Positions 8,400 to 17,519 are shown, counted from the stretch's first letter. The stretch is DNA of 64,000 bases from Dyella solisilvae (GCF_003351225.1 NZ_QQSY01000002.1:819917-883916); one strand, 5' to 3'. Notes: generated by a model not told the origin, from the sequence alone. Made by a program: numbers and translations.

Positions 8400-8679
8400 C
8401 GACAAGAGAGATGATCGCCTCGTCCTGGACGCGCAATGCGCGCATCAGCATCGCCGTTGCAGCGAGTCTCGCGTGGGTTGCACGCAGCGGCGCTTCGATG
8501 AGGTGTTGCGCGGATTCGATGCAATGGCCAGGCAGTGGGAATGGCCGCAGTCAGGGCCACGCCTTCGGGTGTTGAGGACGAATCTTGGGGTCGCGCACAG
8601 GACGCACCCCTGCGCGTGGGCCATTAGCCAGAACCCCGGCGTGGCCGGGGCTTGGCGGACGTCGCAGCGCTGGCCTGAA
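8400..8679. other. Intergenic region between SRPBCC gene and purD
   Basis: This 280-base gap separates convergent genes. It includes a 54-codon open frame from 8411 with no family resemblance and a GC-rich hairpin near the purD side. No RNA gene or credible protein was found. Confidence 0.5.
8634..8650 (-). terminator. Possible terminator hairpin of purD
   Basis: A perfect 7-bp stem (CCCCGGC at 8634-8640 with GCCGGGG at 8644-8650, 3-base loop) lies 29 bases past the purD stop. It has no clear U tract on the minus strand, so its function as a terminator is uncertain. Confidence 0.4.
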
Positions 8680-9963
8680 TCAGCCGCGATGCAGCGCGCG
8701 ATGGGCGATATCGCGTCGGCAAAAGGCGCCATCGAAATGGACCAGGCTGACCGCGGCATAGGCGTGCTCGCGGGCGGCGGCAATGTCCTTGCCGAGCGCG
8801 CACACGGTCAGCACGCGACCGCCCGCGGTCACCGCGCGGCCTTGCGCGTCTTGCTGGGTGCCGGCGTGGAACACCTTCACGTCCGGGCCGAAGTCACGGT
8901 CCAGGCCGGTGATCATGTCGCCGCTGCGCACCTTGCCCGGATAGCCGCCCGCCGCCACCACCACGCCGAGCGATGGGCGCGGGTCCCAGTGCGCGTGCGT
9001 GTGGTGCAGCTCGCCATCGAGCGCCGCCTCGATCAGGTCGACCAGGTCGGACTTCAGGCGCAGCATGATCGGCTGTGTTTCCGGATCACCGAAGCGCACG
9101 TTGAACTCGATGACCTTGGGCGCGCCGCTCTTGTCGATCATCAGGCCGGCGTAGAGGAAGCCGATGAAGGGCGCGCCCTCCATCGCCATACCGCGCAGGG
9201 TGGGCTCGATGACTTCCTTGAGGATGCGCTTTTCAACTTCCGGCGTGACCACCGGCGCGGGCGAGTACGCGCCCATGCCGCCGGTGTTGGGGCCGAGGTC
9301 GCCCTCGTCGCGGCGCTTGTGGTCCTGGCTGCTGGCCATCGGCAGCGCGTGTTGGCCATCGCTCATGACGATGTAGCTGGCTTCTTCGCCGTCGAGGAAT
9401 TCCTCGATCACCACGCGTGCCGAGGCGTCGCCGAACTGATGCGCGCCGAGCATGTCGTGCAGCGCCTGCTCCGCATCCGCCTGGGTGAGCGCGACCACCA
9501 CGCCCTTGCCGGCCGCCAGGCCGTCAGCCTTGATGACGATCGGCGCGCCGTGCTTGCGCACGTACGCCAGCGCGGGATTGAGCTCGGTGAACACCGCGTA
9601 GTGCGCGGTGGGGATGTTGTGGCGATGCAGGAAGTCCTTGGCGAAGGCCTTGGAGCCTTCCAACTGGGCGGCCACGGCGCGCGGGCCGAAGCAGCGCAGG
9701 CCGGCGGCGCGGAACTTGTCGACCACACCCGCCACCAGCGGCACCTCGGGACCGACCACGGTCAGCTCGATCTTCTCGGCCTTGGCCAGCTTGAGCAGGC
9801 CCTCGATGTCGGTGACGGCCACGTCCGCGTTGCGCACACCCTTCTCGTGCGCGGTACCGGCGTTGCCGGGCGCCACGATCACTTCGCTCACGCGCGGGGA
9901 CTGCTTGAGCTTCCACGCCAGCGCGTGTTCGCGCCCGCCGCTGCCGATGACCAGGACTTTCAT
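8680..9963 (-). CDS. purD: Phosphoribosylamine-glycine ligase
   Basis: PurD catalyses the second step of de novo purine synthesis, joining glycine to 5-phosphoribosylamine with ATP to give GAR. The 427-residue cytoplasmic enzyme is of normal length. It begins with the GARS N-domain motif VLVIGSGGREHALAWKL, has a central ATP-grasp region with KADGLAAGKGVVVA and GPNTGGMGAYSP, and ends in the GARS C-domain. The frame is open upstream through the repeat region, but homologues start at the Met at 9963. No purH neighbour is present in the window. Confidence 0.96.
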   Translation of the reverse strand: MKVLVIGSGGREHALAWKLKQSPRVSEVIVAPGNAGTAHEKGVRNADVAVTDIEGLLKLAKAEKIELTVVGPEVPLVAGVVDKFRAAGLRCFGPRAVAAQLEGSKAFAKDFLHRHNIPTAHYAVFTELNPALAYVRKHGAPIVIKADGLAAGKGVVVALTQADAEQALHDMLGAHQFGDASARVVIEEFLDGEEASYIVMSDGQHALPMASSQDHKRRDEGDLGPNTGGMGAYSPAPVVTPEVEKRILKEVIEPTLRGMAMEGAPFIGFLYAGLMIDKSGAPKVIEFNVRFGDPETQPIMLRLKSDLVDLIEAALDGELHHTHAHWDPRPSLGVVVAAGGYPGKVRSGDMITGLDRDFGPDVKVFHAGTQQDAQGRAVTAGGRVLTVCALGKDIAAAREHAYAAVSLVHFDGAFCRRDIAHRALHRG

Positions 9964-10060
9964 GAGAACTCCAACTGCCAGGGAATGGCGCCGGGGACGG
10001 CGCAGCTGGTCATTGTAAAGGCCCCGGCCCCGCTTGCGCAGCGCAACATGGCCCTTAGCT

Positions 10061-10191
10061 CCCTCTCCCCTCTGGGGAGAGGGCTGGGGTGAGGGGTCAG
10101 GCTTGCCTCGGTGGCCATTAAGCGACGCCTTGTGGAAGCACTCTCGCGAGCACCCACCCCTCACCTCAATCCTCTCCCCGAAGGGGAGAGG
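10061..10191. repeat. Pair of inverted GGGGAGAGG palindromes
   Basis: One hairpin has a perfect 10-bp stem (10061-10070 with 10074-10083) and the other a perfect 9-bp stem (10171-10179 with 10183-10191). Flanking GTGAGGGGT and ACCCCTCAC segments make the two units mirror images of each other. They lie between purD and the AMP-ligase gene. Related units occur at 29431-29547 and 38318-38365. Confidence 0.75.
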
Positions 10192-10200
10192 AAGAAGTGC

Positions 10201-11598
10201 TCAGCTCCGAGCGTCCAGCAGCTCCAGCAACGCCGCCCTAGGCAGCTTGCCCGTCTCATTGCGCGGCAAAGCCTCGACCAACTTCAGCGGACGCGGCAGG
10301 AACACCGGATCCACCGCACGGCGCAGCGCCTCAACGATGGACTGCTCGTCCAGACCGGGCGCCACGGCCAGCGCCGCCACGCGTTGCACGCCCAGGGCGT
10401 CGCCGCCGTCGTGCTGGAACACGACGCCATCCTGCACGCCGGGGATGGCCTGCAGGCGGCGGGTAAGGTCGCCCAGCGAAGCGCGCTTGCCGGCGATCTC
10501 CAGCATGTCGGAGTGGCGCCCGCACAGGCGGAAGCGGCGGCCGGCGTCGTGCAGGGTGACGATGTCGGCCAAGGTCATCGGCTGCTCGAGCTGCGGCGCC
10601 CGCACCTGGGTGCCGTCGGGCTGCGGATGCAGCTGCACGCCGTCGTACAGCGTCCACGGCTCATCGGCTGCGGCGCGGCGGCTGGCGATTACGCAGGTTT
10701 CGGTGGAGCCGAACACCTCCAGCAGCGGCGCGCCGTAGCGGGTCTCGGCGGCCTGCGCCAGCTCGACCGGCATCGGCGCGGTGGCCGAAACGATCGCCGC
10801 GATCGGCGGCATCGCCACGCCCGATTCGATCAGTGCGCGCAGGTGCACCGGCGTGGTCACCAGCACGCGCGGCGCGGGCACTTCGGCCAGCGCCGCGGCG
10901 ACGTCGGCCGGAAAGAGGGGGCGGCCGGCATGCACGCCGGCGGCATCGAGCAGCGGCAGCAGCACCGACATCTCCATGCCGTACATGTGCTGCGGCGGCA
11001 CCGTGGCCACCACCTCGAACCCGGCGCCGACTTCGGCATGCAGCATGCGCAGGTTACCGGCCGTGCTGGCGTTGAAACTGGCCCAGGTCTTGGCGTTGCC
11101 CTTGGGCACGCCGGTGGAGCCGGAGGTGTAGCCCACTGCCACCACCTGGTCGGCCGGAATGAAGGGCACCTCGAAATCGGTCGCCGACGCCGGGGTCACC
11201 AGCAGGCCCGGCAGGTGGCGGAAGTGCGCCGGCGGCACTTCCGGCAGGGCTTCGCCCAGCGCGTAGCAGCCCGGGTGTGCGGCCATCACCTCGGCGACGG
11301 CCTGGGGCGCACGGGAGGACGGCAGCAAGTTGGCCTGGCCGCGCAGGGCGATGGCGCAGAACGCCACGAGGAAGGCGTAGCGGTCCTCGCACAGGTTCAC
11401 CGCGGTGGCGGCCGGCGGCAGCTGCGCGGCGATCTCCTGCACGTGGGTCAGGAAGCGGGCGGCGCTGATCGCCTCGCCGTCGCGCCAGGCCACCGTGCGC
11501 TGCCCCTGGGCAGCCGCCAGCAAGGGCAGCCCGATGGCCGCCTGATCCTGCCGGTAGTTTTCAAACACGATGGACAAGCTGTTCTCCGACAACTGCAT
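10201..11598 (-). CDS. Stand-alone AMP-dependent synthetase/ligase (acyl- or aryl-CoA ligase type)
   Basis: The 465-residue protein is a member of the adenylate-forming superfamily. The phosphate-loop motif YTSGSTGVPKG is at 157-167, EVFGSTE lies in the middle, and the C-terminal A10 motif is NETGKLPR with the catalytic Lys. It should activate a carboxylic acid as an acyl-adenylate and pass it to CoA or a carrier protein. It is shorter than typical fatty acyl-CoA ligases (about 550 residues). The size and style recall the AMP-ligases of aryl-polyene/xanthomonadin clusters, but no such cluster surrounds it. The substrate is therefore unassigned. Confidence 0.8.
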   Translation of the reverse strand: MQLSENSLSIVFENYRQDQAAIGLPLLAAAQGQRTVAWRDGEAISAARFLTHVQEIAAQLPPAATAVNLCEDRYAFLVAFCAIALRGQANLLPSSRAPQAVAEVMAAHPGCYALGEALPEVPPAHFRHLPGLLVTPASATDFEVPFIPADQVVAVGYTSGSTGVPKGNAKTWASFNASTAGNLRMLHAEVGAGFEVVATVPPQHMYGMEMSVLLPLLDAAGVHAGRPLFPADVAAALAEVPAPRVLVTTPVHLRALIESGVAMPPIAAIVSATAPMPVELAQAAETRYGAPLLEVFGSTETCVIASRRAAADEPWTLYDGVQLHPQPDGTQVRAPQLEQPMTLADIVTLHDAGRRFRLCGRHSDMLEIAGKRASLGDLTRRLQAIPGVQDGVVFQHDGGDALGVQRVAALAVAPGLDEQSIVEALRRAVDPVFLPRPLKLVEALPRNETGKLPRAALLELLDARS

Positions 11599-11769
11599 GG
11601 CATTCGACGCGATCCGGCAGGCGCCGGATTGGCGTACGGACGGTGGAAACCGATGGCCCGCGAGGTCCCCATCCTCAGGGCAACCACTGAATCAGCCCCT
11701 ACCGGGGCCACGTGGCGTGTGGAAGCCGTTCATCCAGCCGATCCAGCACTGCTGGCTTTCCGGCGTCGA

Positions 11770-12342
11770 TCAGGCGCGGATGATAGCGCCGGAAAGGGCG
11801 TCGCGGATGACGGTGGGTCGCTCCAGCTCCCCGAGCGGGGCATCGAGCAGGCCGTCCAGCGCCCCGCCGAAGTAGGTCTCAAGCGTGGCCACGGAGCGCG
11901 CCGGCGGCTCGCCGTGGGGGTTGGCGCTGGTCGACACCAGCGCGCCGCCATAGGCGCGGCACAGCGCCGCCGCCGGTGCGTGCGCGGTGACCCGCAGGGC
12001 GATGCCGGCGTGCGCCCCGGCGACCCACTCGGGGACCGCGGGCGAGCGGGGGAAAATCCATGTGTTGGGGCCGGGCCAGCTGGCCTGCACCTGGGCCATC
12101 ACCTCGGCGGGTACGGCCACCGTGTCGATGTAGCGCTCCACCTGGGCGAATTCCGCCGCGATCAGCAGCACGCCCTGGGTGGGCGGCCGCTGCTTGAGCG
12201 CGAACAGCCGCTCGAACGCGACCCGGTCATGCGGATCGCAGCCAAGACCGAAGACGGCCTCGGTGGGATAGGCGATCACGCCGCCGCGGCGCAGCAGCGC
12301 GGCGGCGGCATCAAGCTCATCAAGGGTAAAGCGGACCGCCAC
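11770..12342 (-). CDS. tsaC: L-threonylcarbamoyladenylate synthase TsaC/YrdC
   Basis: This enzyme makes threonylcarbamoyl-AMP from threonine, bicarbonate and ATP for the t6A37 modification of ANN-decoding tRNAs. The 190-residue size is the short TsaC form without the extra Sua5 domain. Motifs include YPTEAVFGLGCD, ALKQRP and the VSTSAN nucleotide-binding segment. It starts with GTG immediately after the topA stop, with no base between, indicating co-transcription and probably translational coupling. In E. coli tsaC also lies close to dprA, def, fmt and rsmB and a topA-like zinc-finger gene, so the context is conserved. Confidence 0.93.
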   Translation of the reverse strand: MAVRFTLDELDAAAALLRRGGVIAYPTEAVFGLGCDPHDRVAFERLFALKQRPPTQGVLLIAAEFAQVERYIDTVAVPAEVMAQVQASWPGPNTWIFPRSPAVPEWVAGAHAGIALRVTAHAPAAALCRAYGGALVSTSANPHGEPPARSVATLETYFGGALDGLLDAPLGELERPTVIRDALSGAIIRA

Positions 12343-14874
12343 TCAGGCGGTCGTCTTCTTGCTGGTGGCCTTTTTCGCGGCGGCTTTCTTGGCCGGAGCC
12401 TTCTTGGCCGCCGTCTTCTTGGTCGCGGTCTTGGTGGCGGCAGCCTTCTTGGTGGCCGTCTTCTTCGTCGCGGTCTTCTTGGCGGTCGCCGTCTTGGCCG
12501 TGGCCTTCTTCGCCGCCGGCTTCTTCTCGGCAGGCGCCTTCTTGGCGGCGGCCTTCTTGAACGCGCCACGCCCCTTCTTGACCGGCGCGGCAGCGAGCAG
12601 CTCGATGCACTGGGCCTCGGTCAGTTCCTTCGGCTCCTGGTCCTTCGGGATGCGCGCGTTCTTCTCGCCGTCGGTGATGTAAGGGCCGAAGCGGCCGTTG
12701 AGCACCTGCACGCCGTTGCCGAAGTCCTTGATGATGCGGTTGGCGATCATCTCCAGCTTTTCCTGCACGATCTGCAGGGCGCGCGGCAGCTCGATGGTGT
12801 ACGGGTCATCCTCGGCCTTGAGCGAGGCATAGGTGCTGCCCTGCTTCACGAACGGCCCGAATCGGCCCACGCCCACGCTCACCTCGTCGCCGTTCTCGGC
12901 CTGGCCGAGCTTGCGCGGCAGCTTGAACAGCTCCAGCGACTCTTCCAGCGTGATCGTGTGCATGCTCTGGCCGGGACGCAGCGAGGCGAACTGCAGCTTC
13001 TCGTCCGTGTCCTTGTCGCCGATTTGCGCGTACGGCCCGTAGCGGCCCAGGCGCACCGAGACCGGCTTGCCGCTCTTGGGATCGGTGCCCAGCTCACGAG
13101 CGCCAGTGGCTTCGCTGCGGTCGACCGTTTCGGTCTTCTCGTCCACCTGCTGCTTGAACGGCTGCCAGAAGCGCTCCATCAGCGGCACCCAGGCCTCTTC
13201 GCCGCGGCTCACCGCGTCCAGCTCGTCCTCGAGCTTGGCGGTGAAGTCGTAGTCGACGTAGCGGGTGAAGTGCGAGGTGAGGAACTTGCTTACCGCGCGG
13301 CCCACGTCGGTGGGCTTGAAGCGGCGGCTGTCGAGGAACACGTATTCGCGGTTGAGCAGCACCTGGATGATGCTGGCGTAGGTGGACGGACGGCCGATGC
13401 CGAACTCTTCCAGCGCCTTCACCAGGCTCGCTTCGGAATAGCGCGGCGGCGGCTCGGTGAAATGCTGGTCGGCCACGATGTCGTGCAGCGCGACCTGCTC
13501 GCCGACTTCCAGCTTCGGCAGGCGGCGGCCTTCGTCGTCATCCTCGGCGCTCTTCTGGTCGCGACCTTCTTCGTACACGGCAAGGAAGCCCGGATCGATC
13601 ACGGTCGTGCCGGTCGAACGGAACGCGGCGTCGCCACCGGCGACGTGCTTGACGTCGAAGTCCACCGACACCGTGTTCATCGTGGCGTGGATCATCTGGC
13701 AGGCGACGGTGCGCTTCCAGATCAGTTCGTACAGCTTGCGCTGCTCATCGTTGAGGTACGAGGCCACTTCCCGCGGTGTGCGCATGGCCGAGGTCGGGCG
13801 AACCGCCTCATGCGCTTCCTGCGCGTTCTTGGACTTGGCCTTGTAGGTCTGCGGATGATCCGGCAGCGCCTTGCGGCCGAAGTCGCGCGCGATCAGCTCG
13901 CGCAGCTCGCCCACGGCATCCTCGGACAGCGCCACCGAGTCGGTACGCATGTAGGTGATGAGGCCGACGTTGCCCTCGCTGCCCAGCGAGACGCCTTCGT
14001 ACAGGCCCTGCGCGACCTTCATGGTGCGGCTGGTGGAGAAGCCCAGCTTGCGCGCGGCTTCCTGCTGCAGCGTGGAGGTGGTGAACGGCGGCGCCGGGCG
14101 GCGCTTGCGTTCCTTGCTGCCCACTTCGCTGACGGTGAGGCGGCCGTGCGCGGCCTCCTTGAGCGCAGCTCGCGCAGCCATCGCATCGTGTTCGTTGGTG
14201 AGATCGAACTGCTCGAACTTCTTGCCGTGCAGCTTGGTGAGACGAGCGCTGAAGTCGCCCTCTGCGTGGCGCAGCGCGGCCTCGACGGTCCAGTACTCGC
14301 GCGCCTTGAACGCTTCGATCTCTTCCTCGCGCTCGACGATCATGCGCAGCGCCGGCGACTGCACGCGGCCGGCGGACAGGCCGCGCTGCACCTTGCGCCA
14401 CAGCACCGGCGAGAGGTTGAAGCCCACCAGGTAATCCAGTGCGCGGCGCGCCTGCTGCGCATCGACCATGTCCAGCGACAACTCGCGCGGCGCCGCGACG
14501 GCCGCCTTGATCGCCTTGGGCGTGATCTCGGAGAACACCACGCGATGGAGCTGCTTGCCCTTGGTCAGGCCACGCTCCTTGAGGATCTCGCTGATGTGCC
14601 AGGAAATCGCTTCACCTTCGCGATCCAAGTCGGTCGCGAGGTAGATGTCGTCGGCCACCTTGGCCGCCTTGGCGATGGCGTCGACGTGTTTCTCGTTGCG
14701 GTCGATCACCTCGTAGGCCATGGCAAAGCCGTGCTCGGGGTCAACTGCGCCTTCCTTCGGCTTGAGGTCACGCACGTGACCGTAGGAGGCCAGGACCTGG
14801 AAGTCCTTGCCGAGGTATTTGTTGATCGTCTTGGCCTTGGCCGGCGACTCGACGATAAGCAGGTTTTTTGCCAT
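12343..14874 (-). CDS. topA: DNA topoisomerase I (type IA)
   Basis: TopA relaxes negative supercoils by transient single-strand breakage. The 843-residue protein has an N-terminal Toprim domain with TDLDREGEAIS at 81-91 (Mg-binding acidic residues) and the catalytic Tyr308 in LITYMRTDS. C-terminal repeats of the type GPYAQIGD / GRFGPFVKQG replace the Cys4 zinc ribbons of the E. coli enzyme. From about residue 763 the tail is almost purely Lys/Ala/Thr, a positively charged extension likely to bind DNA or other polyanions. A good promoter lies directly upstream. It is translated ahead of tsaC. Confidence 0.96.
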   Translation of the reverse strand: MAKNLLIVESPAKAKTINKYLGKDFQVLASYGHVRDLKPKEGAVDPEHGFAMAYEVIDRNEKHVDAIAKAAKVADDIYLATDLDREGEAISWHISEILKERGLTKGKQLHRVVFSEITPKAIKAAVAAPRELSLDMVDAQQARRALDYLVGFNLSPVLWRKVQRGLSAGRVQSPALRMIVEREEEIEAFKAREYWTVEAALRHAEGDFSARLTKLHGKKFEQFDLTNEHDAMAARAALKEAAHGRLTVSEVGSKERKRRPAPPFTTSTLQQEAARKLGFSTSRTMKVAQGLYEGVSLGSEGNVGLITYMRTDSVALSEDAVGELRELIARDFGRKALPDHPQTYKAKSKNAQEAHEAVRPTSAMRTPREVASYLNDEQRKLYELIWKRTVACQMIHATMNTVSVDFDVKHVAGGDAAFRSTGTTVIDPGFLAVYEEGRDQKSAEDDDEGRRLPKLEVGEQVALHDIVADQHFTEPPPRYSEASLVKALEEFGIGRPSTYASIIQVLLNREYVFLDSRRFKPTDVGRAVSKFLTSHFTRYVDYDFTAKLEDELDAVSRGEEAWVPLMERFWQPFKQQVDEKTETVDRSEATGARELGTDPKSGKPVSVRLGRYGPYAQIGDKDTDEKLQFASLRPGQSMHTITLEESLELFKLPRKLGQAENGDEVSVGVGRFGPFVKQGSTYASLKAEDDPYTIELPRALQIVQEKLEMIANRIIKDFGNGVQVLNGRFGPYITDGEKNARIPKDQEPKELTEAQCIELLAAAPVKKGRGAFKKAAAKKAPAEKKPAAKKATAKTATAKKTATKKTATKKAAATKTATKKTAAKKAPAKKAAAKKATSKKTTA

Positions 14875-14931
14875 GAAACTCGGTATCCGCCATCAATGGC
14901 CTGGCCCGTCCGGGGCGGCCTCTTATATTTA

Positions 14932-14961
14932 GTTAAAGGCATGCCGGCCTGATTGCGTCAA
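14932..14961 (-). promoter_or_regulatory. Sigma70-like promoter of topA
   Basis: Read on the minus strand, TTGACG (14961-14956) and TTTAAC (14937-14932) are separated by 18 bases. They sit in an AT-rich patch unusual for this genome, about 60 bases before the topA start. Confidence 0.5.
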
Positions 14962-15000
14962 GCTCGACCATGTGAAAACGAGTTGCGGTACGTCTTTGTC

Positions 15001-16122
15001 TCAGCCCTGAATGCGCTGGTAGCGATTGCCAGGCAAGAGCTCCACGAGGCCATCCACTTCGAGCACCAACAAGGTGGCCGTCAGGCTGGCGACAGTCTGG
15101 CCAGTACAGTCGGCCAGTTCGTCCAGCGCCATCGGGCCATGGCCAAGCGCCTCCAGCAGCGCCCGTGCAGCCGGGTCCAGCCCAGCGTCCGGGCCTGCTT
15201 GAGACGGCGCCGCGTGCTCCAGCCGGCTGGCCAGCACATGCCCCAGCGCGACCGCGGCGGGCGCAAGCGCCTCCACGATCTCACCGGCGGTTTCCACCAG
15301 CCGCGCGCCATCGCGGATCAGCCGATGGCAACCTTGGGCGAGCGGATTATGAATGGAACCGGGCAAGGCGAACACCTCGCGCCCCTGTTCCGCCGCCAAT
15401 CTCGCGGTGATGAGAGAGCCCGAGCTCAGCCCTGCCTCGACCACCAGCGTGCCCAGCGCCAGCCCGGAGAGGATGCGGTTGCGCCGCGGGAAGTGGTCGC
15501 TGCGGGCGGCTGTGCCCGGTGGAAACTCGCTGACCATGACGCCATGCGCGACCACCTTGCGAGCCAGTTCGCGGTGCTTGCGCGGGTAGACCCGGTCCGG
15601 CCCGGTGCCGATCACCGCCACCGTGGGCAGTCCGGCGTCGAGCGCCGCCTGATGGGCCGCGCCGTCGATGCCATCGGCAAGGCCACTGGTGATCACAAAG
15701 CCGGCATGGCCCAGCGCCTGGGCGAACGCCCGCGCGATGCACCGCCCGCTCAGGGTGGCCGCGCGCGCCCCGACGATGGCCAACTGGGGGTGCAGCAACA
15801 GCCCGGCGTCGCCGGCCACGAACAGCGCGGCCGGCGGCTGCGCCATGGCCTCCAGCAGCGGCGGGAAGTCCTCGTCGGTGCAGAGCAGCAGGCGATGTCC
15901 GGGCTGGGCCAGCCACGCCAGGTCATCGTCCAGGCGTCGCTCGTCCGGCCGCTGCAGCCAGCGACGGGTCGGCTCGGGCAGGTCGGTGCGGGCGCGCAGT
16001 GCGGCCAGGACGGCGTCGGCGCTGTCGGCGTGGGCGGCGAGCGCCCGGCGCAGCCCGCCGGGGCCCAGGGCTGGCGTGCGCAGCAGCACGAGCCAGGGGC
16101 GGTAAGGTTCGAGGGTCGTCAT
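15001..16122 (-). CDS. dprA: DNA-processing protein DprA
   Basis: DprA protects incoming single-stranded DNA during natural transformation and loads RecA on it. The 373-residue protein has an N-terminal helical/SAM-like part and a Rossmann-fold DprA core. The core includes QLAIVGARAA, ITSGLADGIDGAAHQAAL, SEFPPGT and RNRILSGLA segments. A C-terminal winged-helix domain (about 305-373) ends in ELLPGNRYQRI. An in-frame upstream start at 16149 is possible, but MTTLEPYRPWLVLLR is the usual family N-terminus. It lies downstream of the LysM gene on the same strand, separated by a terminator, in the conserved dprA-LysM / def-fmt-rsmB neighbourhood. Confidence 0.95.
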   Translation of the reverse strand: MTTLEPYRPWLVLLRTPALGPGGLRRALAAHADSADAVLAALRARTDLPEPTRRWLQRPDERRLDDDLAWLAQPGHRLLLCTDEDFPPLLEAMAQPPAALFVAGDAGLLLHPQLAIVGARAATLSGRCIARAFAQALGHAGFVITSGLADGIDGAAHQAALDAGLPTVAVIGTGPDRVYPRKHRELARKVVAHGVMVSEFPPGTAARSDHFPRRNRILSGLALGTLVVEAGLSSGSLITARLAAEQGREVFALPGSIHNPLAQGCHRLIRDGARLVETAGEIVEALAPAAVALGHVLASRLEHAAPSQAGPDAGLDPAARALLEALGHGPMALDELADCTGQTVASLTATLLVLEVDGLVELLPGNRYQRIQG

Positions 16123-16147
16123 GGCCGCCAAGCCTAGGGATGGCCAC

Positions 16148-16179
16148 AAACGAAAACGGCGCGGTGAACACCGCGCCGT
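16148..16179 (-). terminator. Rho-independent terminator after the LysM gene
   Basis: A perfect 10-bp GC-rich stem (16179-16170 with 16165-16156) with loop GTTC is followed on the minus strand by TTTCGTTT. It lies 25 bases past the LysM gene stop and reaches the upstream side of dprA. Confidence 0.85.
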
Positions 16180-16203
16180 CGTGTCGTCCCGAGCCGCCTG
16201 GGC

Positions 16204-17331
16204 TTATTCGGGCAGTTCGAGCTTGTCGTGCTTATGCACCGGACGAATGCCATCCATGATCAGGCCGTAGGCAACCCGGTCAAAGGTGCGGAACACCATC
16301 ACGTGGCCCACGAACTCCTGCGGCAGGGTCACGGTCTGGCCGGTGCCGCGGTTCCAGCTGTTGCTGGCCACGTCATCGGGGATTTCCTCGCCCGGCTGGT
16401 AGATCGAATAGGTCTGGCCGTTCTCGACGCCGTCCTGCGAGCCGATGTTCAGCGCCACCACCTGATGCGGGCCCACCGCATCGTAGGCGTCGGCGAAGGC
16501 GATCACGCGCGCATTGCCCGGCAGCGACTTGGGCGCATGCGGGTAGAAGTACGGGTCGTAGGGCTTCTCGTCGATCGCCACGATGCGATCACCCTTGCGG
16601 ATCTCCATGGTGGAGTCGAGCAGCAGCAGGGTGGTCGGGTCGCCGGTGCGCAGCACCTCGGCAGTGCCGATCACGCTGACCTCGGTGCCGATGTCCTCGC
16701 CGCGACCGAAGTGGTCGTCGAAGCGGGACTCCTCGAGCCACGGCGTGCGGACCATCGACACGTCGCTGTCCAGCGGACGGGCCAGCAGGTCGGCGCCGTT
16801 GTCGCGGCCCTTGCCGCCATTGAAATTGCGGAAGGTGTGGGTCGGACGCACGATCGCGAAGCGCTGGCCAGGGTCGGCGTGCAAGTTGCGCACGTAGACG
16901 TTCTTGCCGACGGTGCCGCGCAGGTCGGCCTCCTCGAAGCCCACCACGTACGGCAGGTGCTCGACGTCCCGCGTGTTGAGCACGCGCATTTCCTTCAGGA
17001 AGGTGCGCACGGCATCCAGCGGAATGGCGGGAACCGCCGCTTCCTCACTGTGCACACGCGGCTGCAGGCCGACGTGGGGACCGTTGATGAAGGACAGGTT
17101 GAGCACGTCACCCGGGAAAATCAGGTGCGGGTTCTGCACCTGCGGGTTGGCCTGCCAGATTTCCGGCCACAGCCACGGCTTGGAAAGGAAGCGTGCGGAA
17201 ATCGCCCAGAGCGTGTCGCCCTTTTTCACCGTATAGGTATCGGGGTGATCGGCACGCAGTTGCGCGCCCGCAGCATAAACGGCCACCGTGACCAGCATGC
17301 CGGCCAGCAGCCCAATGGACTTTCTGATCAT
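16204..17331 (-). CDS. LysM-domain exported peptidoglycan-binding protein
   Basis: The 375-residue protein has an N-terminal signal peptide (about 1-21, ending VAVYAAGA). A single LysM domain follows at about 30-80, with YTVKKGDTLWAIS and NPHLIFPGDVL as its characteristic ends. The remaining roughly 290 residues form a conserved region of unknown function found in the same position next to dprA/def in many proteobacteria. It presumably binds peptidoglycan in the periplasm; no hydrolase motif is visible. It is divergent from def, sharing a 188-base regulatory gap, and has its own terminator before dprA. Confidence 0.9.
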   Translation of the reverse strand: MIRKSIGLLAGMLVTVAVYAAGAQLRADHPDTYTVKKGDTLWAISARFLSKPWLWPEIWQANPQVQNPHLIFPGDVLNLSFINGPHVGLQPRVHSEEAAVPAIPLDAVRTFLKEMRVLNTRDVEHLPYVVGFEEADLRGTVGKNVYVRNLHADPGQRFAIVRPTHTFRNFNGGKGRDNGADLLARPLDSDVSMVRTPWLEESRFDDHFGRGEDIGTEVSVIGTAEVLRTGDPTTLLLLDSTMEIRKGDRIVAIDEKPYDPYFYPHAPKSLPGNARVIAFADAYDAVGPHQVVALNIGSQDGVENGQTYSIYQPGEEIPDDVASNSWNRGTGQTVTLPQEFVGHVMVFRTFDRVAYGLIMDGIRPVHKHDKLELPE

Positions 17332-17519
17332 AAACGGGAATCCCCCATCCCCCGACGCTCGGGCGAGTGTAACCGAACAACTTGTTCACGCAACCGTGAC
17401 CAGTTGGCAAAACGGCATGCCAGACACGGGCTTGGCGGCGTACAATAAGCCGCATTCTAGATGCGCCCGGGCTTGGTTTTTCACCGATTCGCCCGCACTT
17501 TGAGCGCAAAGGTGAGCCC

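Noticed and set aside
8411-8575. 54-codon open frame after the SRPBCC gene
   Set aside because: It has no conserved motif. It begins 12 bases after the SRPBCC stop with AAGAGAG ahead of it, but the product has no resemblance to known small proteins.
10111-14952. A very long plus-strand open frame opposite purD, the AMP-ligase and topA
   Set aside because: It is an antisense reading frame in high-GC DNA. It has Arg/His/Gln-rich low-complexity content and crosses several well-supported minus-strand genes.
17441-17446. def promoter from TACAAT at 17441
   Set aside because: No matching -35 element lies at the right distance, so I kept it as a remark in the def entry only.
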